From an uncultured Clostridia bacterium (GTDB lineage: Bacteria > Bacillota > Clostridia > Christensenellales > Borkfalkiaceae), in the NCBI GenBank assembly GCA_947631465.1, contig CANRLK010000004.1, positions 1-59,651 on the forward strand: a DNA stretch of 59,651 nt, given 5' to 3'. The position numbers were made by a program, and so were the translations under genes. Shown here piece by piece: positions 41,753 to 51,900 of this stretch. How positions within the stretch are numbered: position 1 is the stretch's first letter; each line of letters begins with the position of its first letter. A model generated the notes under the pieces. The model did not search any database. It saw only the letters and a program-made list of their open reading frames with translations, and had not been told where the DNA came from.

Positions 41753-41796
41753 TATAATGACCGAGCAAAAGATTGTATTTTTTTAAGATTTAAGTC

Positions 41797-41828
41797 GTGC
41801 CCCACTCAATTTGCCGCTCGCGGCTTAA
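41797..41828. other. Short relative of the structured element at 25695-25934
   Basis: CTCAATTTGCC followed by a small GC hairpin and GCGGCTT matches the minus strand of 25756-25733 in order. The flanks (41829-42120) contain several separate hairpins, for example CGGGACAC / GTGTCCCG at 41929-41951, but no gene. Confidence 0.4.
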
Positions 41829-42122
41829 TGCAAAAAGGTTAAATTCTCAATGAGAATGAAAGATTCAGGCGAGCTCTTTTTGTTTCATTTAATTCTTCTT
41901 TTTATGCTAAAAAGAAGCAAAAAGGCTCGGGACACTTGCGATGTGTCCCGAACTCCGCAGCGCATTTTTGCGAACTTTTATGCTTTCATTTTCTGCGCCG
42001 CCGCAAAGTGAAACTCGCCGTAACCCAACGAGGGCGGCGCATCAAAAATCCCAGCCTCACCCGCCTTGCTTGGGTGTGCATGTCGCCCCGTGCTGCTGCC
42101 TCATTTTAAAGAGCTTATAAAT

Positions 42123-42508
42123 AAGGAGACACCCCCTCAGTCTCGGCTTCGCCTCGCCAGCTCCCCCTCAAGGGGGAGCCAAGGAGTGGAGTGCGTTCGC
42201 ATTGCCTTGCTGTCCCACTGTGAGGGCAACCAAGGGGTTGGGTGCGTTTGCGTTGCCTTGCTGTCGCCTCGAAGAGGGAGTCAAGAGCGTGGTATCCTGC
42301 TCCCCCCCCTCAAGGGGGCGCCAAGATTGGGGGCAGGGTATGCCGCTCCCCCATATAATAAGACAGAAAGAAAGAGGCAAGTTCGCTACGCCTCGCCGCC
42401 TTACGGCGGTTTGACACCCCCTCAGGCGCTGTGCGCCAGCTCCCCCTCTCCGTAGGGGGAGCCAAGAGATCGGATATGCCGCCCCCCCCTTCGTAGGGGG
42501 AGCCAAGG
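42123..42508. repeat. Compound cluster of MITE-like repeat modules
   Basis: It starts with the full terminus AAGGAGACACCCCCTCAGTC (42123-42142) and contains at least four partial or variant modules recognised by AGCTCCCCCTC...GGGGGAGCCAAG and CTTGCTGTC blocks. A second terminus, GACACCCCCTCAGGCG, begins near 42412. It appears to be built by repeated insertion or local duplication. No gene is seen. Confidence 0.75.
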
Positions 42509-42511
42509 TGA

Positions 42512-42556
42512 AAAGAAAAAAGAAGCAGGACAACAAGCGTTGTCCTGCTTCTTTCA
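42512..42556 (-). terminator. Terminator of the first giant lipoprotein gene
   Basis: Perfect 15-base arms AAGAAGCAGGACAAC / GTTGTCCTGCTTCTT with a four-base loop and a T run on the minus strand. Confidence 0.9.
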
Positions 42557-42609
42557 GTTGCACGTCAATGCTCTTCGCATTGGGTGGTCCATTTAATCAC
42601 GCCCCCGTC

Positions 42610-45600
42610 TCAGTCGCCATCAACGGTGCCTGCCCCTTCGGGATCTTGAAGATCTTCAAGATCGACCTCTTCCGCATCCAACGTGTAGCTACCGTTGGAT
42701 TCCGTGATCTTAATCTTCACAGCTGCAACGTTCTGCATGTTCTCATCGAGGCTGTAAATGATCGTGAACTCCTTCGCACTCTCATCATACGTCCAATCGA
42801 GGAGCTGCACCTGCGTGTAGTCAGTGCCCGTACCCTTCACGGAGAGAACCAACGGGATGAATCCGTCATAGGTAGGCTTGCCGTTTTCGCCCTCGACAAT
42901 CAATGCTTGAAGCTGGAACTTGTTATTGCTATCCGTAACCGTCTCCTGCTTCGCTTCTCTGTAATGGCCCTTTTCGACGTGTCCGTTGTCGTCCAAGTCG
43001 AACCAAACCACATAGAATGCAGGATGATTTTCGTCAGAAGTCGTAGGCGCTTCGGGCGTACCTTCGTCCGCTTGCGCGTCGCTGTCTTCGTCCTTCTCGG
43101 GAGCATGGTATTCCGCGATCGCGACGTTCACGTCCCAAATGTTGACGGTGTAGTTCTCCAAAAGGTTGACTTTCTTCGACTCTTCGCCTTCTTCTCCGTC
43201 GCCGTCGACCAAGATCTCGCAGGTCACAACGCCGAGGTTCGGGATCTGCTCTCCCATCAAGGACGTTCTGTACGATGCGATGAACTGCTCCACAACATAA
43301 GTCTCACCGCTATCACCTTCGGGTTCAAGCACATTGTAGACGCAGATCGAATACGGCAAGAACACATAATAGCCTTCGTTCGTCACAACGTCGAGGTTGA
43401 GCGAATAGGTCACGCCATCCGCACCCGTCGTCAAAATACGGTAGATCGGGATGTTGTTGAAGGTGGCGTCTGCGCCGATCAGCGTCTTTTCGGTGAATGC
43501 ATCCTTGTAGTTCATTTGAACGGTGAGATATTGTCCGCTCACGTCGAAGATGTTGAATCTGCCCGAAAGAAGGTACTCGACCTCGCTGTTCCATTTGGAG
43601 ACGGGCCATCTCTTCGCGCCGATCGTGTAGTTCGAACCCGCATAGAGCGTGCCGTAGCTGTAACCGCCGTATGCATCGTGCACATAGTCGATGAACGGCG
43701 TCTCGTTCGTCACTGCCGCATGCAGCGTGAAGGTGCTGTTTTCATTCTTCGTTTCATTATCAGCAGCCTCGATGTCAAGGCGAAGTTCGAGTTCGTCGAA
43801 TACGAGATATGCAAAGTGCAACGTCCCCGAGGAAGTGCGAGGGAACTGCATCTCGACTCTGTAGCCCTTAATGTCTTCCGACTCACTGTTGTGCTTGAAC
43901 TTCAAGGTCGCAGGTGCGTTGAGTGCGGACGTTCCGTCGGGCGTGAAGGTGATCTCCATCCCTTCCCACTTGCCGCTCTCGCTTTCGTCGGTCTTCGCTT
44001 CTTTCTTATTGAAGTAATCGAATACGAGCGAACCCTTCATGGTGAAGGTTTGATTCTTCTCCCAACGATAGTAGGTGACTTTCTGTTCCCCTTCTTGACC
44101 TTCGCCGAAGGTGATCTCATAGGTCTGATCATTCTTATAATTATAAGGAATCGAATCGGACTTATCGTATGCACCTGTCTCTTGATTCAACGTGTAGTAG
44201 ACGGGTTTATCGCCTTCGTAGAACCAATAAGCGACCGCCTGACCGTTGATACGGAGTATTTCGCCGAACTCGACCGCCGTGAAGTCGGGCGCGTAGTAGG
44301 TGACGTACTTGCTCGTATCCTTGTTGACAACGGAGAACGTCCAATCGCTCTTCTCGAACTTGATGACAAAGACTTCCATATTGTCATCCTCGAATACGAT
44401 GTAATCATCGTCGAGGTAGAGATAATCGCCGTCGGTGCGGAAGCCTTCCTTGTCGACAAGGAAGCCCGCGCCGAAGCCGTCAAGATAGAACACCGTGTTG
44501 TCAGCCGCAAGGTAAGAGCCCGCCGTTTCCGCATCCTGCAACATGCAGTAAGGGGTCTGCTGCTGGTAAATACCAAGCTGCACGGTATAGGTGCGATGCC
44601 CAAGACTATTGTCATCAAAGACCGCATTCACAAGGTATCTGCCCTCTTCTGCGAGTGCATCGTAGTTCCCCGTGCCGACCTGAGCGCCCGTATAGTAGTC
44701 GTAGATCTTGACTTCCTTGCCGTCGAATGCGATATAGAACACATTTTCGCCAAACGGCGTGTTGTACGAGGAGTCGACCATGAGCCAGCCGTTCGCCTGC
44801 AATTCCATGGTGACAGCCGACAAATTCTTCTGTGCGTCGTAGGTGAAGTACATGCTCGGGACAACGCCGCCCTGCTGGTTGGTGTTGTTCGGGTCGTAGA
44901 TGATGAGGAAGTTGTTGTCATCGCCCGTCTCGTAGTAGTACAAGCCCTCCGTGACGTTGCCGAAGTTATCGGTATAGACCGCGCGCGAACCGTAGCCGTC
45001 AAGTTGGAGATGACCGCCGTTCGTCACCGCATAGTCGCCCTCGGGCCATTCCTCGCACTCCATGTTGTAGCTCTCTTCGAGCATCGAGTTGAGCACGAAG
45101 TTGAAGCTCATCTCATTGGAGTTGAAGGAATAGAGCGCTTCGCTCACTCCTCCGATCGTGATCCAAGACACAAAGCTGTAATCGCCTTTAATGCCGTTTT
45201 GATGGCTTTGCGCATTCTCTCTTGCTTGATAGTAGACCGCTTTGCCGTTCCCGTCGAGACGAAGGCTTGCAAAGCCCTCGGAGAGCGATTGTTCAACGGA
45301 GACGTTGGTGAGCGCTTTCGTCAAGAATCTCGGCGCATCCTGCAAGAACTCAAACTTCACATCTTGCCCAGCTTCGCCGTGTGTTGCGATATACATATTG
45401 GCAAGTGTAAGATCGGCGTTGGTATATTGGAAGAGCAGGTACTGCGTCACGCCAAATTCTGAGGGATCTTGACCGTTGGTCTTATAAACGCTGACGCCGC
45501 CTTCCATATAACCCGTATCGGTGATATAGAACGAGCCCTTGCCGTCCATGCCGTAGTTTTCCGCCGCATTGAACGCACCGATGACAAGCGTGTTACTCGT

Positions 45601-48012
45601 GCCCTCTTCGGTGTAGGTCAAGTAATCTTGTTGTTCGACCTCTTTCCCATCTTTATCTTTGGTCTTGATCGTGCCGTAGGTGTAGAAGATGTTGCCGTAC
45701 GGGGATTGATCGGACGTGTGGAACTTAAATTCGTTGTCCTTGTAGGGCAGCGCGTCTTTGAGTTCATCATTCTTGCCGCTCTCTTGTTCGCCGCCTTCGA
45801 CCGTTCCCTTGAAGTCGCCGACTGCCTTGAACTTTGAGAACGGCTCGGTCGTGGACTGCGTGTTGTCCTCGACATAGCCCTCGTAGAGCAGGACGGGCTT
45901 TTCGGTCGCATCCGTGCCCGATGCAATGCTCATATCATAATAAAGGTAAGCCTTCTTAGCCCCGTCGGGGATCTTTTCGTCTGTGCTTTCTTCGTTCTTG
46001 AACGCTTCTTCATCGACGACGAGCACATACGCGGTAAAGACGTTTTGACCGCTCGAAGAATCCATCGCGATCATGCGATACGAGGTGAACGCGGTGATTT
46101 TCTCAAAGGTGTATTCTTTGCTCTCTCCCGTGCCGCGCGTCAAGACGAACGCGTAAGAGGTCATGCCAGAGCCAGACGGGTCGGCAACGGTGACGTGAGC
46201 GACCGTGCCGCGGATGGTATCCTCGACGTAGTACTCGCAAGGGGTCGCCGTGCCGTCCTTCGGCGTGTAGTAGCTCTCTTCCATGCCGTTGTAGCCGTCG
46301 AGATAGAGCGTTCCACCGTCCGTGCTCTTGTATTCGCCTGCGTGTTCTTGGTTCTTGATGATACCGATGTTGCCGTTGCCGACGTTGCCGTAGACCAAGA
46401 ACTCGGATTCATCCTCGCCTGCGAAGTGCATGGTGATCGGGAACACTTCATTGCTGGTGTCGGGCTTTTTATACGAGCCCGTCGTTCTCGAACCGTTGAT
46501 GCGGTGTTCACGGATGACCGTGCCCGCGCCGTCAAGGGTATAGATATAATCGTAGCCGTACATCATTTCGGAGACGGTGCGCTGATAGACAGTGTAAGTA
46601 CCCGCCTCGATGCCGATATAGAGGAATACGTTTTCATTGCCATTCTTGCTCAGAAGAATGTTGCTTTCTTTGCCGCCGACGGAGAGCGTGTAGCAGCCCG
46701 CCTGCGCGTTGTACGCGATCGAGCCCGTCGCACCCGACGAAAGGGTCACGCCGTAGTAGCCGTCGATCGTAAGCGTTTCGTTCCCTGCCGTATCTCCATA
46801 ATAGCCGCTGTACAGGGTATAGGTCGTATTGCGGGCTTCGGAGTAGAATGCGAAGCGTTCGCCGAGGATCTTCGCTTTCAAGTTCTCGGAGAAGGTCGCG
46901 ATGGACGTTGCGCGGTCGTAAGTTCCATCGATGGAATAATTTCCGCGCATGAGAATGACCTTTTCGGGCGTGAGGCGCGGGAAGTAGATGTAGTCCGTCC
47001 CGCCGAACATGTCGCCGTAGCCCTTATCCCAAATCGCATAGAGGGTGCAGCTTCCGTTTTCGAGCGTCGCGCCAGGCTGATACTTGATCGAGCCGCTGCG
47101 GTCCTGCGACCAACCTGCGAAGAGGTAGCCCTCGATCGTGAAGCCGTTTTCGAAAGCCGCTGCCGTCTCGCCATAGACAAAGCGCTGGTCCGCCATTCTG
47201 CCGATGACGTTCACGCCCTGCGGCGCGTTCGAATCGTAGATGATGGTGTAGGCCTCTCTGTCGCAGTAGAGCGTGAATTTGTTGAGAGACGAATCCTCAG
47301 CGATGTCGAGCTCTTCGACCGTCTTGGCTTCCCCTGCGCTGTAATTATGCAAGATCGTATAATTGGGGATTGCGCGGGAAGCAAGGCTCAAATGCGTACC
47401 GACGTACTCATAGTCCTTAAAGGAAAGCTCGGAATTTTCCTCGTATTCCCGAACATTGGGAGCTTTCTGCGTAAAGACCGTGACGGTATACTCCGCCTTG
47501 TATTTGGCGGTGAGCTCGATATCACGCGCGGGCATGACGTCGGAGCTTGTGATTTCCCGATCTCCTTCGAACCAAGCGCCGAATTGGAGACTGCCCTTCG
47601 AGGCAGAATGTCCGTTCAGATATTCGAGAATATTGCCGCCCTCGGGAACGAGCACCGAATCGCCGCCCGAGATCGTTCCGCCGATGTCGGGGTTCAAAGA
47701 GACGGTGTAGCCTTTCGCCCAACGAGCATAATAGGTCGTATCCTTTTCGGGCGCGGTAAGTTTTCCTTCGTACTTTGTTCCTGTGAAATTGCTGTTATCG
47801 TACCAGCCTTGGAAGAAGTATCCGTCGCGTTCATGACCGGCGGGGATTTGGACTTCTTCGCCAGGAGCAACTTCGACCTTTGCGACCTGACCGTCTCCCC
47901 AATCGAAGGAGAGCGAGACCTTGCTTCCGCCGCAAGCGACCGCAAAGAGCCCGATCGCGAGCGAGAAAACGGCGACAAAGATCAAGAGCATGCTTTTCCG
48001 AAGTTTTTTCAT
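42610..48012 (-). CDS. Giant repeat-containing lipoprotein, copy 1
   Basis: An 1800-residue secreted protein. Lipoprotein signal: MKKLRKSMLLIFVAVFSLAIG then LFAVACGG, lipid cysteine near residue 25. Next are three InlB-type (Listeria-Bacteroides) repeats with the motif TTYYARW. From about 290 onward there are at least six spaced units starting LDGxG or similar (LDGAGTVIRE, LDGYGSRAVYTDNFGNVTEG, LDGFGAGFLVDKEGFRTDG), each followed by aromatic strands. It is acidic, rich in Tyr, Gly, Asp and Thr, with few Cys and no wall-anchor motif. AGGAGG precedes ATG 48012. Function is unknown; adhesion or carbohydrate contact is only inferred. The neighbour at 48910 is a paralog. Confidence 0.85.
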   Translation of the reverse strand: MKKLRKSMLLIFVAVFSLAIGLFAVACGGSKVSLSFDWGDGQVAKVEVAPGEEVQIPAGHERDGYFFQGWYDNSNFTGTKYEGKLTAPEKDTTYYARWAKGYTVSLNPDIGGTISGGDSVLVPEGGNILEYLNGHSASKGSLQFGAWFEGDREITSSDVMPARDIELTAKYKAEYTVTVFTQKAPNVREYEENSELSFKDYEYVGTHLSLASRAIPNYTILHNYSAGEAKTVEELDIAEDSSLNKFTLYCDREAYTIIYDSNAPQGVNVIGRMADQRFVYGETAAAFENGFTIEGYLFAGWSQDRSGSIKYQPGATLENGSCTLYAIWDKGYGDMFGGTDYIYFPRLTPEKVILMRGNYSIDGTYDRATSIATFSENLKAKILGERFAFYSEARNTTYTLYSGYYGDTAGNETLTIDGYYGVTLSSGATGSIAYNAQAGCYTLSVGGKESNILLSKNGNENVFLYIGIEAGTYTVYQRTVSEMMYGYDYIYTLDGAGTVIREHRINGSRTTGSYKKPDTSNEVFPITMHFAGEDESEFLVYGNVGNGNIGIIKNQEHAGEYKSTDGGTLYLDGYNGMEESYYTPKDGTATPCEYYVEDTIRGTVAHVTVADPSGSGMTSYAFVLTRGTGESKEYTFEKITAFTSYRMIAMDSSSGQNVFTAYVLVVDEEAFKNEESTDEKIPDGAKKAYLYYDMSIASGTDATEKPVLLYEGYVEDNTQSTTEPFSKFKAVGDFKGTVEGGEQESGKNDELKDALPYKDNEFKFHTSDQSPYGNIFYTYGTIKTKDKDGKEVEQQDYLTYTEEGTSNTLVIGAFNAAENYGMDGKGSFYITDTGYMEGGVSVYKTNGQDPSEFGVTQYLLFQYTNADLTLANMYIATHGEAGQDVKFEFLQDAPRFLTKALTNVSVEQSLSEGFASLRLDGNGKAVYYQARENAQSHQNGIKGDYSFVSWITIGGVSEALYSFNSNEMSFNFVLNSMLEESYNMECEEWPEGDYAVTNGGHLQLDGYGSRAVYTDNFGNVTEGLYYYETGDDNNFLIIYDPNNTNQQGGVVPSMYFTYDAQKNLSAVTMELQANGWLMVDSSYNTPFGENVFYIAFDGKEVKIYDYYTGAQVGTGNYDALAEEGRYLVNAVFDDNSLGHRTYTVQLGIYQQQTPYCMLQDAETAGSYLAADNTVFYLDGFGAGFLVDKEGFRTDGDYLYLDDDYIVFEDDNMEVFVIKFEKSDWTFSVVNKDTSKYVTYYAPDFTAVEFGEILRINGQAVAYWFYEGDKPVYYTLNQETGAYDKSDSIPYNYKNDQTYEITFGEGQEGEQKVTYYRWEKNQTFTMKGSLVFDYFNKKEAKTDESESGKWEGMEITFTPDGTSALNAPATLKFKHNSESEDIKGYRVEMQFPRTSSGTLHFAYLVFDELELRLDIEAADNETKNENSTFTLHAAVTNETPFIDYVHDAYGGYSYGTLYAGSNYTIGAKRWPVSKWNSEVEYLLSGRFNIFDVSGQYLTVQMNYKDAFTEKTLIGADATFNNIPIYRILTTGADGVTYSLNLDVVTNEGYYVFLPYSICVYNVLEPEGDSGETYVVEQFIASYRTSLMGEQIPNLGVVTCEILVDGDGEEGEESKKVNLLENYTVNIWDVNVAIAEYHAPEKDEDSDAQADEGTPEAPTTSDENHPAFYVVWFDLDDNGHVEKGHYREAKQETVTDSNNKFQLQALIVEGENGKPTYDGFIPLVLSVKGTGTDYTQVQLLDWTYDESAKEFTIIYSLDENMQNVAAVKIKITESNGSYTLDAEEVDLEDLQDPEGAGTVDGD

Positions 48013-48055
48013 GGTTGTCCTCCTGTTTATAGTTTGCCTATTTTTAGACAATTCT

Positions 48056-48085
48056 ATTTTAGCACAAAAGATATTTCCAATGCAA
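48056..48085 (-). promoter_or_regulatory. Promoter of giant lipoprotein gene 1
   Basis: Minus strand: TTGCAT (48085-48080), 18 bases, TAAAAT (48061-48056) with an extended TGC. Confidence 0.55.
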
Positions 48086-48200
48086 GTGTTTGCATGTGAA
48101 TCCTTTGTGAAAAAACAAATTTTTTGTGAAAGAGAGAAAGAGACGCCCCTTTTGAGGCGAATTTTAATAAGGAGACACCCCTTTCGACGCGAATTGTAAT

Positions 48201-48320
48201 AAGGAGACACCCCCTCAGTCACGCGAATGCGTGACAGCTCCCCCTCGTAGGGGGCGCCAAGAAAAAACTTGCTGTCCCCGTCGAGGGGAAAGTGGCGCGT
48301 TGCTTCGCGCCAAAAGGGGT
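48201..48320 (+). repeat. MITE-like repeat, simple A-B form
   Basis: AAGGAGACACCCCCTCAGTC at 48201-48220, hairpin CACGCGAATGCGTG, AGCTCCCCCTCGTAGGGGGCGCCAAG, then CTTGCTGTCCCC, AAAGTGGCGCG and CGCGCCAAAAGGGGTG. It is nearly identical to 32979-33100. Confidence 0.85.
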
Positions 48321-48344
48321 GGGTCGCAGATGAGCCATGTGCAT

Positions 48345-48487
48345 AAGGAGACACCCCCTCAGTCACGCGAATGCGTGACAGCTCCCCCTCGTAGGGGGCG
48401 CCAAGGAGTGGGGATAGGTTCGCCGCCGCTCAACCCCTCTGAGGGGGATCTGGCGAGGCAGAGCCGAGACTGAGGGGGTGTCTCCTT
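48345..48487. repeat. MITE-like repeat with perfect 20-base inverted ends
   Basis: AAGGAGACACCCCCTCAGTC (48345-48364) and its exact complement GACTGAGGGGGTGTCTCCTT (48468-48487) bound a 143-base element. The best-preserved pair of ends in the window. Confidence 0.85.
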
Positions 48488-48614
48488 GTGACTGCCCGTC
48501 ACCGTCACTCTTTTCAGAAGCAAGCAAGACAAGGAGAGCGCGGATTTCCCGACGGGGATGCAACCAGGAAAGATTCCCCGAAGGTGGTCGTTTTAGAGCC
48601 GAGAAAGACAAGGA

Positions 48615-48786
48615 GCGTGCCCCGCCTTCCTACTGTCACAATTCCTTAGGCGGCACGAGCGCGTAGCGCGAAGTAGGAAAAACCGAGGGAGTTTACCAAG
48701 ACGTAAATGACCGAGGGTTGCCGCAAGCGCGCCCCGCCTTTCTACTGCACTTCCTTGGGCGGCACGAGCCCAAGGGCGAAGTACAC
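48615..48786. repeat. Direct repeat pair between the giant genes
   Basis: GCGTGCCCCGCC...TACTG...GGCGGCACGAGCGC at 48615 and GCGCGCCCCGCC...TACTG...GGCGGCACGAGCCC at 48727, offset 112 bases, each followed by GCGAAGTA. The stretch 48490-48860 holds nothing else that I can identify. Confidence 0.55.
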
Positions 48787-48860
48787 AGTATTTCGACGGC
48801 TATAAGACGAACCACCTGCGCCGCTTATGGAAAGAGCACATGTATAAACGCAAAAGCATA

Positions 48861-48897
48861 GAAAAAGAGAGCGGCATGTGCCGCTCCCTCTTTTTAA
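48861..48897 (-). terminator. Terminator of the second giant lipoprotein gene
   Basis: GAGCGGCA-TG-TGCCGCTC core extended by AAAGAG/CTCTTT, with T runs on both strands. Confidence 0.85.
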
Positions 48898-48909
48898 GTT
48901 CTCTTTGGC

Positions 48910-51900
48910 TTATTCGCCGTCGCCACCGTCGTCAGGGGTCGTCGTCGTACCCTCATCACCGTCGTCGGGTTTCGTCACACCAGGGTATTCAACTTCCATA
49001 TCAAGAGTGTACTTCTCGCCTTCTTCCGCTTCGTCGTTCACCGTAAGCGTGACATTTGCATGATAAGGCGTCTCAAATTCGAAGGTCCACTTGTTTTCTT
49101 CGTTCTCGACCTTCTGACCCGTGGTCTGTTCCGCTCTCTTCTCGGCGTTCGGCAAATACTCGGTCTGGTTATCCGTCACAGCGCCCGTCTCATCTTTCGT
49201 TTTATTATGTTCGATGCCGTTGCAAAGATAGGTCCCAGTAACCTTATCCTCATTATCCCTTACGATGAAGAACGAGACATTATACCATATATTCTCATTC
49301 GTCGTCTCGTCTTTGAGAATCACAAACTCAACGTTCGTGGTATGGCTTGCACCTATTACCAAACGATCATCATCATACTTGAACTCGATCATGATCATGT
49401 CGTCGAGGTTATCCTTCTCGGACTCACCTTCGCCTTCGCTGTCGCCTTCCGCGGTCGTAGCGGGTTCGTCGCCCTCGTCGGGAGTCGTCGCGGTCTTGTC
49501 GTCCTCGTACAATTTCAGCGGCAAGCCCGTATCCAAGTTCGCATGATACATGATGACAACATTGTCGTACCATCTCGCGCCGTCATAGCCCTGCAAAATG
49601 CTCTCGCGGACTTCTTTGCCGTCCTTCTGAGTAACTTTCTCCACATCGAGGGTGTAGAGCGAACGCTGGACAAAGTTCGCATAGTACGCGCCGCAGTACA
49701 GCCATGCGCGGTAGACATAATGCTCTCCGTCTTTGCTTTCTTCGGCAACCGTCGCAGCGCCGCTGCCCGTTTGGCCTTCCGCGGGCTTCGTCGGGTCGTA
49801 CTCTTGATAGATGCTGACCGCATAGATGATCGTGCTCCAATTGCCGTAGCTGTCGGAAAGTTTTTCAAGCCAGACCGAATAGGTGAGTCCGTCTCCGCCC
49901 TTGACAAGCAATTCGTAGACGGGCCAATCGCTGACCGAGCCGCCGCGGAGCGCCGCCATCGTCGCATCGTGCGAGATGACCTTCTCCTCATCGACCTTCG
50001 CGACCTTGCTGTCATCCTTGTATTCGTTGCCGAAGATGTCCTCATAGAACGCGCTGAACGTCAACAAGTTGCCCTCTCCGTCGGGCGTGTAAACGACGCC
50101 GGAGATCAACATGTTGTTGTCAACGTCGTATTCGCTACCGTCATCTGAAATCCATTCGCTGAACTTCCAGGACTTCGGACCGATGGAGACCGTCGAGCCG
50201 CTCGTGATTCTGCCGTAGTTGTAGAACACATAGTCGGGAAGTTCGGTTGCAAGGTAGTCGCTCCACAAAATGTCGCCGCCACCCGCATGAAGCACGAAGG
50301 TTGCCTTTTCGGGCTCATCGTGATCATATTTGAGGTCAAGATGGAACGGCACATCGTTGTACCATGCGTCCACCACAAGATACCCTGCCGCGCTCTGATA
50401 GGTCGACGCATGCGACAAGATGACCGTGTAATGAAGATCTTCTTCCTTTCCGTCGAAATCCTTGAAGTGAAGCGTTGCAGGCGCATTCAAAAGCGCCGTT
50501 CCGTCAGGCTTGAACTCCAACTTCAAATCCGTAATTTCGGTCTTTTGAGCGCCGTCTTTCAAGTCGTCTCTGCCTTCAAAGACGTCGATCACAACTTTAC
50601 CCGTGAACTCGAAGCTCTTCTCGGGGTTGTAACGATAGTAAATTCTGTTCGCATCGTCGGGGCTAATGAACTCATCGTCGGGGTCACTGAAATCGGGTGC
50701 AACATAGCGGTTGCCCGAAAGTTCGACAAAGCCGATCTCCCAGTCAAACTCATAGATCAAGAGTTCGCCCTCATCATCGAGGAACCAATAGCCGATCATG
50801 GAGTTGTCGATCGCAAAGACCTGGCAGAACTCGACCGCGCCGAAGTCCTCTGCATAGTAGGTGACCCAACCGCCGTCGGGACGGTTCGTGATCTCGAAGG
50901 TGTGAGTTTCGGTATCGAAGCGGTTTGCATACAGGAGTTCGGGATCGCCTTCCACGCCGCCGAACGCGCCGTAGTAGTACCGTCCGTTCTTCTGGCTGCC
51001 CATGAGCTGATGCACGCCGTCAAAACGGTTGCCCTCTGCGTCGATATAGCAGCCTTCGCCCCAACCGTCAAGGTAGTAGACGTTGTTGTCCTCATCCACA
51101 TACGAGCCGTAGACGTTCTCCGCATCCATCACGAAGCAGTAGCCGCCGTCTTCGATGCGGACGCGCCATTTCACGTTCTGCGCCTCGGGATCTTGGGTCG
51201 CCCAATTGAAGGTGCTAAGCGTGAGGTCGTAGATCCTGTCTTCCTCGTCCACGACGACATACTTGCCGACCGCATAGACCTTATACTGGTCGTATTCGAG
51301 CTCGCCCTGCGTCCACCAAATATATTCGCCGATCTGCGTGATCCTGACTTCGCCCGTCTTTGCGTCGAAGAGGATCGCCGCCTGAGGCATATCCGTGGGG
51401 AATACGCCCGCGGAATTGAAGAGCACGAAATATGCCTGCTTCTCTTCCTCACTCTGTCCTCTCACGGTGTTCTCACCCGTGATCTCAAAGACAAGGTCGA
51501 GCGAAATGCCCGTTGCGCTCGTCGGATGATAGGTCGCAAGGCGCTGGTGATCGTCATCCTCGAAGATGAAGCCGCCCTCGTGCTGAACGCCGTACTTGTC
51601 GGTGTACAATGCATAAGTGCCGAAGCCGTCAAGTTCGAGCGTACCGCCGCCCTCCACACTGTATGTCTTGTCAAAGTCGGGATTGTAGACGTGGAAGTAG
51701 TACTGCTCTCTTCTCGGACCTGCGCCCGGGTTGAAGCACTCGACCGAGAACTCAAATTCCGTACTATTGTCCTCACCCTTGAAGTTGTAAACGGGATAGC
51801 CGTTCATCTCGCTGATATATTCGACCTTGCCCTTGTCAGGCTTGCTACCCGAGGCTTGGAACTTTTCAACGGAGTCGTAGTAGTATGCGGTCTCGCCGTC

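Noticed and set aside
42508..45462. 984-residue open frame on the plus strand
   Set aside because: It is antisense to the first giant lipoprotein, lacks a ribosome site and recognisable motifs, and arises from the codon bias of the real gene. The signal peptide, repeats, promoter and terminator all favour the minus strand.
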